A stretch of 64,000 nucleotides of DNA, from positions 5,788 through 69,787 of the forward strand of contig DAIQNR010000021.1 of the NCBI GenBank assembly GCA_036788295.1, read 5' to 3'. Source of the DNA: JAHQVK01 sp036788295 (GTDB lineage: Bacteria; Myxococcota; Kuafuiibacteriia; Kuafuiibacteriales; Kuafuiibacteriaceae). Position numbers and translations under genes: made by a program. Of the stretch, positions 9,501 through 16,922 are shown in pieces (position 1 is the first letter of the stretch; each line of letters starts with the position of its first letter). The notes under the pieces are model-generated. The model searched no databases, was not told where the DNA came from, and saw only the letters and a list, made by a program, of their open reading frames with translations.

Positions 9501-9700
9501 TTCCCCTTCAGACCAGCCTCAACCTGAGCTACGCAGCGACCACGCCGGAGTGGTTCGTCCGCGCCTACACCCGGCTCGGCATCGCCGGTCAGTTCCGGCT
9601 GCTCGACGAGTTCTCGAACCGCTTCCTCGTCGACGAGAACAACCCCGACGCGCTCGGGACTGAATGGGAGGTTCGCACCTATGTGCACATCACGCTCTGA
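6563..9700 (+). CDS. Clan GH-A glycosidase fused to a probable outer-membrane beta-barrel
   Basis: A 1,045-aa protein with an N-terminal signal sequence. Residues about 35-420 form a (beta/alpha)8 glycosidase: FMVLGMNWDYFPVG at the start, LLGNENNYGLYW with the predicted acid/base E177, and FVYTEFGSDAYH with the predicted nucleophile E277. This resembles the TIM-barrel part of GH2 or GH5-like beta-glycosidases or transglycosylases. From about residue 430 to the end the sequence changes to alternating polar/aromatic strands rich in Tyr, Trp, Phe, Asn and Gly, as in an outer-membrane beta-barrel. The fusion would hold the enzyme at the cell surface or at a pore. It is co-transcribed between GH1 and two lipoproteins. 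The catalytic fold is well supported; the barrel call rests on composition and strand periodicity only. Confidence 0.78.
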   Translation: MIGTLVFIAAGLSSQAGVTPAAAPARASAAAMVRTVKDAGGWRLQVDGRDFMVLGMNWDYFPVGTNYSYDFWGKPDEFIQVALDREMSLMRDMGANSIRAYIGMPPKWIKYIYEKYGIWTILNHPMARYGHMVDGVYISPTNYADPRLRQILKEEIQQLVLQYRDTPGLLMWLLGNENNYGLYWASAEIENLPDRNKEDARATYLYTLYGELTDVIHQLDDRHPVAMANGDLQFIDLIAQHAGNIDIMGSNVYRGPSSGDLFAVVAEKLDKPFVYTEFGSDAYHALEKREAHLEQSEVLRSLWQEIYEQSHGKGLVGNSIGGMTFQWSDGWWKYRQDENLSVQDTTASWANAAYRFDFEEGKNNMNEEWFGVCAKGRTDSRGHYPLFPRTAYYVLQKGYELDPYAPLTDLARIREHWGSIRPERLSTHYLVTSLGEKVRELGMVQAINLTMQFETFTTGGSRLTEPERATDRFDHLQSFYVDVGIKPTENIRGRLSLNVLGNVAANPINEIFYENRALPQEVLAPFGRSVVVGDLERLAVYQADFDWEEDWFDLRGFYRVGHYHWAYEGDFFGIYQEANYQPAVDMFNANAPNGFEFVGKKLLKGLKIAAGPELTWGANPTIIAKYHREYGPFAFSFMHQEDIAQRANAPTSSVIPLPRTRKTSLYLAYKLGDLKLEAGGLMAGTDRLGRSFTVVREASGDSGYLGSGFDVFDGTIDYNDTFGAKAKISYTRNNLNLYVQGNYRGLVADGGYDQTITFTGWALKDTGYGNNYHVLAGGAYNIGPLQFAPNFMYQVPLEGPLPSVPDLFDRDSGRYFSGVRPRNLLQDPFWVRENRETIGAELLIGYDPTGATWAWAWDNVVREDAPFAGFLTFVYKVLPTSQDAVVAVAEEGFLFAFPGAPPAQDLYEVRGRMIFNPDSQTHIVIDGYGGIGQARGDDDRLITRGGGFFRVTHRQFDLGGFVKVNDWGPFDYHQDFNLTFPLQTSLNLSYAATTPEWFVRAYTRLGIAGQFRLLDEFSNRFLVDENNPDALGTEWEVRTYVHITL

Positions 9701-10307
9701 GCCCCGGGCGCTGCTGACGTCCGTTGTGGCCCTCGCGACGACGCTCGCTGGGTGCGATCCGGACCCGCTGGTGCCCCGCTTCGGGGTGCTGATCACGAAC
9801 CTCGAGTTCAACCTGTTCTCCGAGAACATGGGGATTCACCCGTTCGACGACGTGATCGGCGACCCCGCGAACCCGTTTCGGGAGACGGGGGTGAGCGACG
9901 AGGCGAAGTTTCAGATCCTCGAGGCCGGCGGCAACGTCGCAACCTTCTACGCCTGGGCGACCTTGCTCGCGTTCGGCCCGAACGGCGAGGCGCAGTTCTA
10001 CGCGGCGGTGGCGCTCGAGAACATGACGCTCACCGGCGAGGTCGAGGAGGCCGACCGGGAGACCGTCCGGGACATGGCCCGGCGCGCCTACCGGTCGGTG
10101 CTCGTCAACTTCCCTCGGTCGGTGACCTTCGCCGCGAGCGGCATCGAGTTCTTTCGCCTCGCGACGCCCGCCTACGAGGGCATCGTGCGGCTCGGGGGCA
10201 TCCCCCCCGAGGGCTGGGTGCTCGTCCCTACGGTCGCGGGGGGGCGGGAGGCGATCTTCGCGTCGGGCAGCATCGACGGAGACTCCGAGGCCGGAGGTGG
10301 GTCATGA
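9681..10307 (+). CDS. Lipoprotein of the glucan operon, unknown function
   Basis: A 208-aa protein with a clear lipobox, LAGC, at residues 22-25. The start ATG lies inside the last codons of the preceding gene (20-bp overlap), with GGGAGG 9 nt upstream. The rest has no motif I recognise: a segment with NLEFNLFSENMGIHPFDD, a helical middle that may pack against a partner, and an acidic Gly-rich tail. Its place between the barrel glycosidase and another lipoprotein suggests an accessory subunit of a surface glucan-handling complex (inference). It ends in an ATGA overlap with the next gene. Confidence 0.8.
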   Translation: MCTSRSEPRALLTSVVALATTLAGCDPDPLVPRFGVLITNLEFNLFSENMGIHPFDDVIGDPANPFRETGVSDEAKFQILEAGGNVATFYAWATLLAFGPNGEAQFYAAVALENMTLTGEVEEADRETVRDMARRAYRSVLVNFPRSVTFAASGIEFFRLATPAYEGIVRLGGIPPEGWVLVPTVAGGREAIFASGSIDGDSEAGGGS

Positions 10308-11005
10308 GCTCGTCGAAGCGGCTCGCCCTGCTCGCCGCCTTCGGCGGGGCGCTCGGGTGCAGGCCCGAGCCGCCGGACGTCGATTACAGCTCGCACGAGG
10401 ATCTTCGGCGGCGGGCGGCCGGCCCCGAGTTCCTGCTCGGACCAAACCCGTTCGATCCTTCCCGGCCCCGGCTCGGCCTCGGGCTGTTCTACGAGGGCCT
10501 CGCCTCGAGCACGGTCCCGGTGGACGGGGCCTCGAACTTCTACTTCATCTTCGACACCGCCGGGGACGGCAGCGGCATCTTCACCTACTCCCAAGAGCTC
10601 GCTTCGGACCGGGTGGAGGGCACCTTCTCCGACCGCATCGTGCACGCCGGGCAGGGGTTCCTCGGAGGCGGGATCGTCTGGTACTCCGCCCGCGACGTAA
10701 GCCGCTACGAGGCTCTGCACGTCAGCTTGAAGTCATCGGACGGCGCGTTCTCGACGCTCGCCATCAACCTTCAGTCCGGACGGGACCGGCCCGTGGAGGG
10801 ACCGGACCCGGTAACCCAGGTGCGCGTGCTCGCGAGCACGTATGGGTTTCGCACCGACGGGGAGTGGCACAGCCTCCGAATTCCGCTCGCGGATCTCGAG
10901 GGGCTTGGTTTCGAACCCTCCCGGTGCAGAAGCCCGTTCATTCTGGAGGCGGGCGGGGGTCGAAGCGGCGAGACGCTGCTCGTAGACGACCTCTACCTCG
11001 AGTGA
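10304..11005 (+). CDS. Lipoprotein with CBM11-like beta-sandwich
   Basis: A 233-aa protein starting at the ATG of a 4-bp ATGA overlap. The lipobox ALGC is at residues 16-19. The mature part looks like a jelly-roll carbohydrate-binding module: FYFIFDTAGDGS, an alternating YEALHVSLKSSDG strand and a WHSLRIPLADLEG segment, ending in LLVDDLYLE, as in CBM11 or CIA30-type galactose-binding folds. It probably binds glucan at the surface next to the barrel glycosidase. The fold is inferred from motifs, and ligand specificity from the operon. Confidence 0.8.
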   Translation: MSSSKRLALLAAFGGALGCRPEPPDVDYSSHEDLRRRAAGPEFLLGPNPFDPSRPRLGLGLFYEGLASSTVPVDGASNFYFIFDTAGDGSGIFTYSQELASDRVEGTFSDRIVHAGQGFLGGGIVWYSARDVSRYEALHVSLKSSDGAFSTLAINLQSGRDRPVEGPDPVTQVRVLASTYGFRTDGEWHSLRIPLADLEGLGFEPSRCRSPFILEAGGGRSGETLLVDDLYLE

Positions 11006-11015
11006 GGAGATGGTG

Positions 11016-14000
11016 ATGACGAAAGTATCAGGGGGTATCGGGGGGTTTCGGGTCGAGGGGGACCGGTCCGCGGCGACGGTGGAGCGGCTCGAGCAGCTCG
11101 AGCCGTTCCTGGTGAGCGTCATCAGCGCCACCGATCTCTGGATGTTCGCGACCAGCAACGGGGGGATCACGGCCGGGCGCGTCGAACCATCGGGGGCGAT
11201 CTTCGCCTACGAGACGGTGGACAGGCTCTACGAGCGCCCCGGGCGCGTCGGCCCTGTGACCTATCTTCGCGACGGAGCCGCAGCCGTGTGGGCGCCGCTG
11301 GGGACGCTCGGTGACTGGCTCGGCCACGAGCGCTCGCTGACGAAATCCGCGCTCGGGGACGAGCTGTCGTTTCGAGAGCTGAGCCCCGACGGAGCGTGGG
11401 CGTTTCGGTGCAGCTTTCGGCCTTCGGGCCGCTTCGGGTGGGTTCGCACCGTCGAGATCACGAACCTCGACGCGCGGACCAGGACAATCGACGCGCTCGA
11501 TGGGTTTCTCGACGTGCTCCCCGCGCAAGTGGGCCTCACGAGCCAGCAGCGAGCGAGCAACCTGGTGGACGCCTACCGGCACACCGAGCTCCACCCGGAG
11601 CGGATGGACCTCGCGCTGTACGGGCTGTCCTCTCTGCTCACCGACCGGGTCGAGCCGGCCGAGGCGCTCCGCGCGAACGCGGTGTGGCGCGTCGGCCCCG
11701 CGGGCGCGGTGTCCCTCGATCCGCGGGCGGTGAAGAGCTGGTGGAGGCGGGAGCCCATCGCCGCCGTCCGGCACCTCCGGGGGAGAAAAGGAGCCTACCT
11801 GTTTCACCACGAGGCCGCGGTCGAGCCCGGCGCTTCGCTCCGGTGGCGGACGGTCATGGACGCGGGGCTCGATCACCGGGCGCTGTCGGAGCTGTCCACC
11901 GTGCTCCTCGGCGGGGATGCGGAGGCGAAGGTCGAGCAGGATCTCGAGGCCTCGCGGCGCCGGCTCGTCGAGCTCGCGGCGTCGATCGATGGGTTTCAGC
12001 GCAGCGGCAGCGGCCCGGCCGACCTGAACCATCTGTCGAACGCGATGTTCAACGGGCTTCGCGGGGGCTTCGTGCTCGACGGGGGGAGGATTCCTCGGCG
12101 AGAGGTGGAGCGGGTGGTCGAGGAGCGGCACCGGGGGCTGCTCGAGCGGCACTCCGGGTTCCTCGCTGCGCTGGGCGATCCGGTCGAGCCCGAGTTCCTT
12201 CGCGAGCAGGCGGCGCTGAGCGGCGACCCGCAGCTCAGTCGGCTGTGTGACGAGGTGGTGCCTCTCGCGTACGGGCGGCGCCACGGCGATCCGAGCCGGC
12301 CCTGGAACCAGTTCGCCATCCGGGTTCGGGACGAAGAGGGCCGGCCCCGGCTCGGGTACGAAGGCAACTGGAGAGACATCTTCCAAAACTGGGAGGCGCT
12401 CGCGCTCGGCTATCCGGAGTACCTCCAAAGCTTCATCGCGAAGTTCGTGAACGCGATGACCCGTGATGGGTACAACCCCTACCGGGTCTCGGATCAGGGG
12501 GTCGACTGGGAGGTGCCGGATCCCCATGATCCCTGGTCGAACATCGGCTACTGGGGCGACCACCAGATCATCTATCTGCTGCGGCTGCTCGAGGCGCTCG
12601 AGCGGTATCGGCCCGAGCTGCTCTCCGAGCTGCTCGACGCCCAGCGATTCAGCTTCGCCGACGTCCCCTACCGGATCGCCGACTTCGACGCGATGCTCGC
12701 CGACCCCTTCGAGACCATCGCCTTCGACGAGGCCCACGCCGCGGTCGTCGAGGGTCGGGTGTCCTCGGTCGGGACCGACGGGCGTCTGGTGTTCGCGCAC
12801 GGTCAGGTGCTGCTCACCCATCTATGGGAGAAGCTCCTCATCATCCTGATGGCGAAGATCTCGAACCTCGTGCCCGAGGGCGGGATCTGGATGAACACGC
12901 AGCGCCCGGAGTGGAACGACGCGAACAACGCGCTCCCTGGGCGCGGACTCTCCGTGGTGACGCTCGCCCACGCGCTGCGCCTGGTTCGGTTCCTCTCGCC
13001 GCTGGCCGAGCGGCGAACGGCGCCGCTCGAGCTCAGCGAGGAGCTCGCGAGCTGGGTCGCGGAGGTGAAGGATGGGCTCGCCGAGGCCGTCTCGGAGCCC
13101 GGTGGCTCGGCGGCCCGCCGCCGGAGCCTGCTCGAGCGGTGGGGACACGCCTTCTCGGCCTACCGGGCCAAGGTCTACGAGGGGCACGCGGGCGGCGGAC
13201 GGACGCTGCCCGCCTCGGAGCTGCTGGCCATCCTGCGGGACGCGGAGCAGGTGCTGACCCGGAGCTTCTGGGCGAACCAGCGGGAGGATGGTCTCTTTCA
13301 CGCCTACAACACCCTCTCCTTCGATGGGGACCGGGCCGAGATCGGGCGGCTCCCGCTGATGCTCGAGGGCCAGGTCGCCGCGCTCGACAGCGGGGTCCTC
13401 GGCGCAAGAGAGGCGGTCCAGCTCACCGACCAGCTCTTCGCGAGCCCGCTGTTTCGCGCGGACCAAGGGAGCTTTCTTCTCTACCCGGACAAAGTATTGC
13501 CGGACCTCGAGTCGAGAAACGTCGTCCCGGAGGCGAGGGCGCAGGCCATACCGGCCGTCCGAGCCTGGATCGCCGAGCGAAACCGGAGCGTGCTCTACCG
13601 GGACGAGGGGGGCATCCTGCGCTTTTCCCCCGACCTCCACAACGCAAAGGCGCTCGCCGAGCGCCTCGATCGGGCGGCGGTCGGGGCCGCCGAGAAGGCC
13701 CAGGTCCTCGATCTGTACGAGCTGACCTTCGGCCACCGGGAGTTCACCGGGCGGTCTCAGGGGATGTATGGGTTCGAGGGGCTCGGCTGCATCTATTGGC
13801 ACATGGCGGCGAAGCTCCTGCTCAACCTGGCCGAGGCGCTCGAGCTGGCCGAAGGTCCGGACGCTCGAGGCGCACCAGGCGGCGAGCACTCTGATCGGGC
13901 GGCGCTCCTCGAGCGCTACCTTCGGGTGCGCGCGGGCTTCAACTTCAAGAAGAGCCCCCTCGAGTACGGCGCCTTCCCCACCGACGCGTACTCCCACACG

Positions 14001-14402
14001 CCCGGCCACTCGGGCGCGCAGCAACCGGGCATGACCGGGCAGGTGAAGGAGCAGCTCCTGGCTCGCTTCAAGGAGCTCGGCGTGCGCATCCGCGAGGGGC
14101 GGCTCCATTTCGAAGCGCCGTGGGTGCCGGCCGATGAGCGGCCGCAGGAGGCGGCGCTGTGGACGCCGCCGGGGTCGAGTCAGCCGCTCGAGGTGCCGGC
14201 GGGCGGCCTCGGGTTCTTCTACGCCGGCGTTTTCGTGGTCCTACGTCCCGGCTCGACCTCCCCGAGCATCCGCCTCTCTTTCGAGAGCGGAGAGATCCGG
14301 GTCGTTCCGGGGAGCCAGCTCGACGCACAGACCACCCGCCTCTGGCTCTCTCGCAGCGGCGCGATCGCGGCGGTGCTCGTCGATCTCTCGGAGGCGAAAT
14401 GA
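11016..14402 (+). CDS. Probable beta-1,3-oligoglucan phosphorylase (GH94-related, GH149/GH161 type)
   Basis: A 1,128-aa cytoplasmic protein with no signal peptide. The N-terminal half is beta-rich. The C-terminal half is an (alpha/alpha)6-type domain with GYEGNWRDIFQNWEALALG, DPHDPWSNIGYWGDHQIIYL and PEWNDANNALPGRG. The WND of the last motif (D635) matches the DWND segment that carries the general acid in GH94 phosphorylases. Size, motifs and context (GH16, GH17, GH1) fit the beta-1,3-oligoglucan phosphorylases, which use phosphate to release glucose-1-phosphate. GAGGAG lies 6 nt before ATG 11016 and directly abuts ATG 11010, so I prefer 11016. The exact CAZy family is recalled from general features and not tested. 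Confidence 0.72.
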   Translation: MTKVSGGIGGFRVEGDRSAATVERLEQLEPFLVSVISATDLWMFATSNGGITAGRVEPSGAIFAYETVDRLYERPGRVGPVTYLRDGAAAVWAPLGTLGDWLGHERSLTKSALGDELSFRELSPDGAWAFRCSFRPSGRFGWVRTVEITNLDARTRTIDALDGFLDVLPAQVGLTSQQRASNLVDAYRHTELHPERMDLALYGLSSLLTDRVEPAEALRANAVWRVGPAGAVSLDPRAVKSWWRREPIAAVRHLRGRKGAYLFHHEAAVEPGASLRWRTVMDAGLDHRALSELSTVLLGGDAEAKVEQDLEASRRRLVELAASIDGFQRSGSGPADLNHLSNAMFNGLRGGFVLDGGRIPRREVERVVEERHRGLLERHSGFLAALGDPVEPEFLREQAALSGDPQLSRLCDEVVPLAYGRRHGDPSRPWNQFAIRVRDEEGRPRLGYEGNWRDIFQNWEALALGYPEYLQSFIAKFVNAMTRDGYNPYRVSDQGVDWEVPDPHDPWSNIGYWGDHQIIYLLRLLEALERYRPELLSELLDAQRFSFADVPYRIADFDAMLADPFETIAFDEAHAAVVEGRVSSVGTDGRLVFAHGQVLLTHLWEKLLIILMAKISNLVPEGGIWMNTQRPEWNDANNALPGRGLSVVTLAHALRLVRFLSPLAERRTAPLELSEELASWVAEVKDGLAEAVSEPGGSAARRRSLLERWGHAFSAYRAKVYEGHAGGGRTLPASELLAILRDAEQVLTRSFWANQREDGLFHAYNTLSFDGDRAEIGRLPLMLEGQVAALDSGVLGAREAVQLTDQLFASPLFRADQGSFLLYPDKVLPDLESRNVVPEARAQAIPAVRAWIAERNRSVLYRDEGGILRFSPDLHNAKALAERLDRAAVGAAEKAQVLDLYELTFGHREFTGRSQGMYGFEGLGCIYWHMAAKLLLNLAEALELAEGPDARGAPGGEHSDRAALLERYLRVRAGFNFKKSPLEYGAFPTDAYSHTPGHSGAQQPGMTGQVKEQLLARFKELGVRIREGRLHFEAPWVPADERPQEAALWTPPGSSQPLEVPAGGLGFFYAGVFVVLRPGSTSPSIRLSFESGEIRVVPGSQLDAQTTRLWLSRSGAIAAVLVDLSEAK

Positions 14403-15847
14403 ACTCTCGGATCACCCTCGAGCGCGACCGCGTATCGATGGCGGCGCGCCTCGCCTACGGCGTCGGCGCCTTCGTGAACAACCTGCTCGCCGCCGCGATG
14501 GGGGGGATGGCGATCGTGCTCAACCTCGGGCTCGGGATGAACCCGGCCTGGGTGGGTTGGCTCGGCGCGCTGCCCCGGCTCACCGACGCGCTCACCGACC
14601 CCTTGATGGGGTACATCTCCGACAACGCGAAGACGCGCTGGGGGCGGCGGCGCCCGTTCATCTTCGTGGGCGCGATCGCCGCCGCGGGCACCTTCGTGCT
14701 CCTGTGGCAGGTCCCGGCGAACGCGTCTTCGGAGACGCAGTTCTATTGGTTTCTGGGCTTCTCCATCGTCTTCTATCTCGCGTACACCTGTTTTGCCACT
14801 CCCTGGGTCGCGCTCGGCTACGAGCTGACTCCGGACTACCACGAACGGACGCGGCTCATGGGGGTCCAGAACTTCGTGGGGCAGCTCGCGTACGTCATCG
14901 CCCCCTGGTTCCTCTGGGTGATGCAGCACGATCTGTGGCGCGGGGACATGATCGCCGGGGCCCGGGGGCTCGCCGTCGCCGTCGCCGTGGTGACGGTGCT
15001 CCTCGGGGTGCTGCCCGCCGTGCTGCTCCGGGAGCGGTTTGCGGCCGAAGCCCTGGTCCTGTCCGAGCTGAGAGCGGACAAGAGCGGCCCGAAGCCGGGG
15101 CTCAGGGAGAGCCTCCGAGACTTCTTGTCCGGCTTCTCGGAGACCATTCGGTGCGGGCCCTTCGTGCTGCTGTGCACGGCGACCTTTCTCGTGTTCAACG
15201 GTTTCATCCTCATCAGCTCGTTTCAGTCCTACGTCATCATCTACTACGTGTTCGGGGGAGACACCGTACGCGGCGGCGAGTTCGTCGGTTACTCGGGGAG
15301 CCTCGGGGCCATCTCGACGTTCGTCGTCATCGCCATCGTCACTTTGGGGGCCACGAAGATGGGCAAGCGCCACGCCTTCTTCCTGACCACGGGGGTCTCC
15401 GTCCTCGGGTACGCGCTCAAGTGGTTCTGCTACGACCCGAACAACCCGATGCTGCTCCTTCTCCCCGCGCCGCTGATGGCGTTCGGGCTCGGGGGCTTGT
15501 TCACGCTCATGCCGTCCATGATCTGCGATGTCGTGGATTACGACGAGCTTCAGACCCAGCGGCGCCGGGAGGGCATGTATGGCTCGATCTTCTGGTGGGT
15601 GGTGAAGCTCGGGATGGCGGCGGCGCTCGCGCTGAGCGGGTACCTATTGAACGCGACCGGGTTCGACGTCGCGCTCGGCGGAGCCCAGAGCGAACAGACC
15701 ATTTGGTGGCTGCGCCTCTTCGACGCGGCGATCCCAGCGGCGGCGTCGCTGGTCGCGATCGCGGTGGTGTGGACCTATCCCTTGACGGAGGCGCGCGCCC
15801 ACGAAGTCCGCAGCGCGCTCGAGGCCCGGCGTGGTCCAGGTGAATGA
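14399..15847 (+). CDS. GPH-family sugar:cation symporter (MFS)
   Basis: A 482-aa membrane protein with about 12 hydrophobic segments. It carries the glycoside-pentoside-hexuronide family signature after TM2: DALTDPLMGYISDNAKTRWG followed by RRRPFIFVG. A second landmark, DVVDYDELQTQRRREGMYGS, is in the second half. Members such as MelB couple Na+ or H+ to uptake of glycosides. It starts in an ATGA overlap with the phosphorylase gene and precedes the GH17 gene, so it probably imports laminari-oligosaccharides across the inner membrane for GH1 and the phosphorylase. Confidence 0.92.
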   Translation: MNSRITLERDRVSMAARLAYGVGAFVNNLLAAAMGGMAIVLNLGLGMNPAWVGWLGALPRLTDALTDPLMGYISDNAKTRWGRRRPFIFVGAIAAAGTFVLLWQVPANASSETQFYWFLGFSIVFYLAYTCFATPWVALGYELTPDYHERTRLMGVQNFVGQLAYVIAPWFLWVMQHDLWRGDMIAGARGLAVAVAVVTVLLGVLPAVLLRERFAAEALVLSELRADKSGPKPGLRESLRDFLSGFSETIRCGPFVLLCTATFLVFNGFILISSFQSYVIIYYVFGGDTVRGGEFVGYSGSLGAISTFVVIAIVTLGATKMGKRHAFFLTTGVSVLGYALKWFCYDPNNPMLLLLPAPLMAFGLGGLFTLMPSMICDVVDYDELQTQRRREGMYGSIFWWVVKLGMAAALALSGYLLNATGFDVALGGAQSEQTIWWLRLFDAAIPAAASLVAIAVVWTYPLTEARAHEVRSALEARRGPGE

Positions 15848-15848
15848 C

Positions 15849-16922
15849 ATGGCCCATACTCTTGTGAAGACCCGGCGGCCCGAGCTGCGGTTCGCCGCGC
15901 TCGCCCGCTTCTCGTTCCTGTGTTCGTTCGGCGTCGCCTGCGCGTCGGTCCCGAGCGCCTCATCCGTGGAGAGCCTCATGCAAAGTGCAAAAGATCGAGT
16001 CGCCAACGAGATCGTGGCGCTCGCCTACTCCGGGTATCGCACCGGTCAGCATCCGGACCGGGGAGACGGGGAGAAGCCGCCGAGCCGAGCCGAGATCAAG
16101 GAGGATCTCGAGCTCATCGCCGGCCTCGGGGTCTCTCTGATTCGCTTGTACGACTCGGGTCCGCTTTCGCGGCAGGTGCTCGAGGTCATCGAGGCGGAGG
16201 GTCCCCCCATGAAGGTCCTGCTCGGGGCTTGGCTTCAGGCCGAGCTGAGCAGCCACGAGACCTGCTCGTGGGTGAGCGAGCCGGTCCCCGAGGAAAAGCT
16301 CGCCGCGCACCGAGAGGCGAACCGGGCCGAGATCGGACGGGTCATCGAGCTGGCGCGGGCGTTTCCAAAGACGGTCATCGGGGTGAACGTCGGCAACGAG
16401 GCGCTCGTCGAGTGGAACGACCACCTCGTCTCCATCGAGGCCATGACGAGCTACCTCCGAGAGGTGAAGGCGGCCATCCCGCAGCCGGTGAGCACGGCGG
16501 ACAACTACGTCGCCTGGGCCCAGCACGCCGCCGCGTTGGGGGCGGTCGCGGACTTCGCGCTCGTGCATACCTATCCGGTGTGGGAAGGCAAGACGCTCGC
16601 CGAGGCGCTCGCCTACACCGAGCAGAACCTCCTGCAGGTGCGCGCGGCGCTCCCTGGGCTCCCCATCGCGATCGGAGAGGCGGGCTGGCCCAGCGTGGCG
16701 ACCGAGTTCGAAGGCCGCGCCTCGGAGGACGCGCAGGCCACCCATTTGAGGGAGCTCATCCGCTTCGCCCGCGACAACGAGATCACCGTGTTCCTGTTCG
16801 AGGCCTTCGACGAGGACTGGAAAGGCGACGCGAACCCGGACGGAGCGGAGAAACATTGGGGCGTGTTCGACATCTCCCGGCGACCGAAGGCCGTGGTCAC
16901 GAGGGGCGTGTTCTCCGATTGA
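15849..16922 (+). CDS. GH17 glucan endo-1,3-beta-glucosidase, exported
   Basis: A 357-aa protein. The family 17 catalytic motifs are VNVGNEALVEW (E184, acid/base) and IAIGEAGWPS (E277, nucleophile), with LIRLYDSG near the N-terminus of the barrel. Residues 1-31 form a signal ending in FGVAC; this may be a lipobox, but Gly at -3 makes it weak. I use ATG 15849, one base after the symporter stop, because AGGTGA lies 5 nt upstream. GH17 bacterial enzymes act on beta-1,3-glucans as endo-glucanases or transglycosylases. It is the last gene of the rightward operon, and its 3' end overlaps the convergent amidase gene by 26 bp. Confidence 0.92.
   Translation: MAHTLVKTRRPELRFAALARFSFLCSFGVACASVPSASSVESLMQSAKDRVANEIVALAYSGYRTGQHPDRGDGEKPPSRAEIKEDLELIAGLGVSLIRLYDSGPLSRQVLEVIEAEGPPMKVLLGAWLQAELSSHETCSWVSEPVPEEKLAAHREANRAEIGRVIELARAFPKTVIGVNVGNEALVEWNDHLVSIEAMTSYLREVKAAIPQPVSTADNYVAWAQHAAALGAVADFALVHTYPVWEGKTLAEALAYTEQNLLQVRAALPGLPIAIGEAGWPSVATEFEGRASEDAQATHLRELIRFARDNEITVFLFEAFDEDWKGDANPDGAEKHWGVFDISRRPKAVVTRGVFSD

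Noticed and set aside
6335..9829. Leftward open frame of about 1,160 codons opposite the barrel glycosidase
   Set aside because: No family motifs; the opposite strand has catalytic motifs, a signal peptide and operon overlaps.
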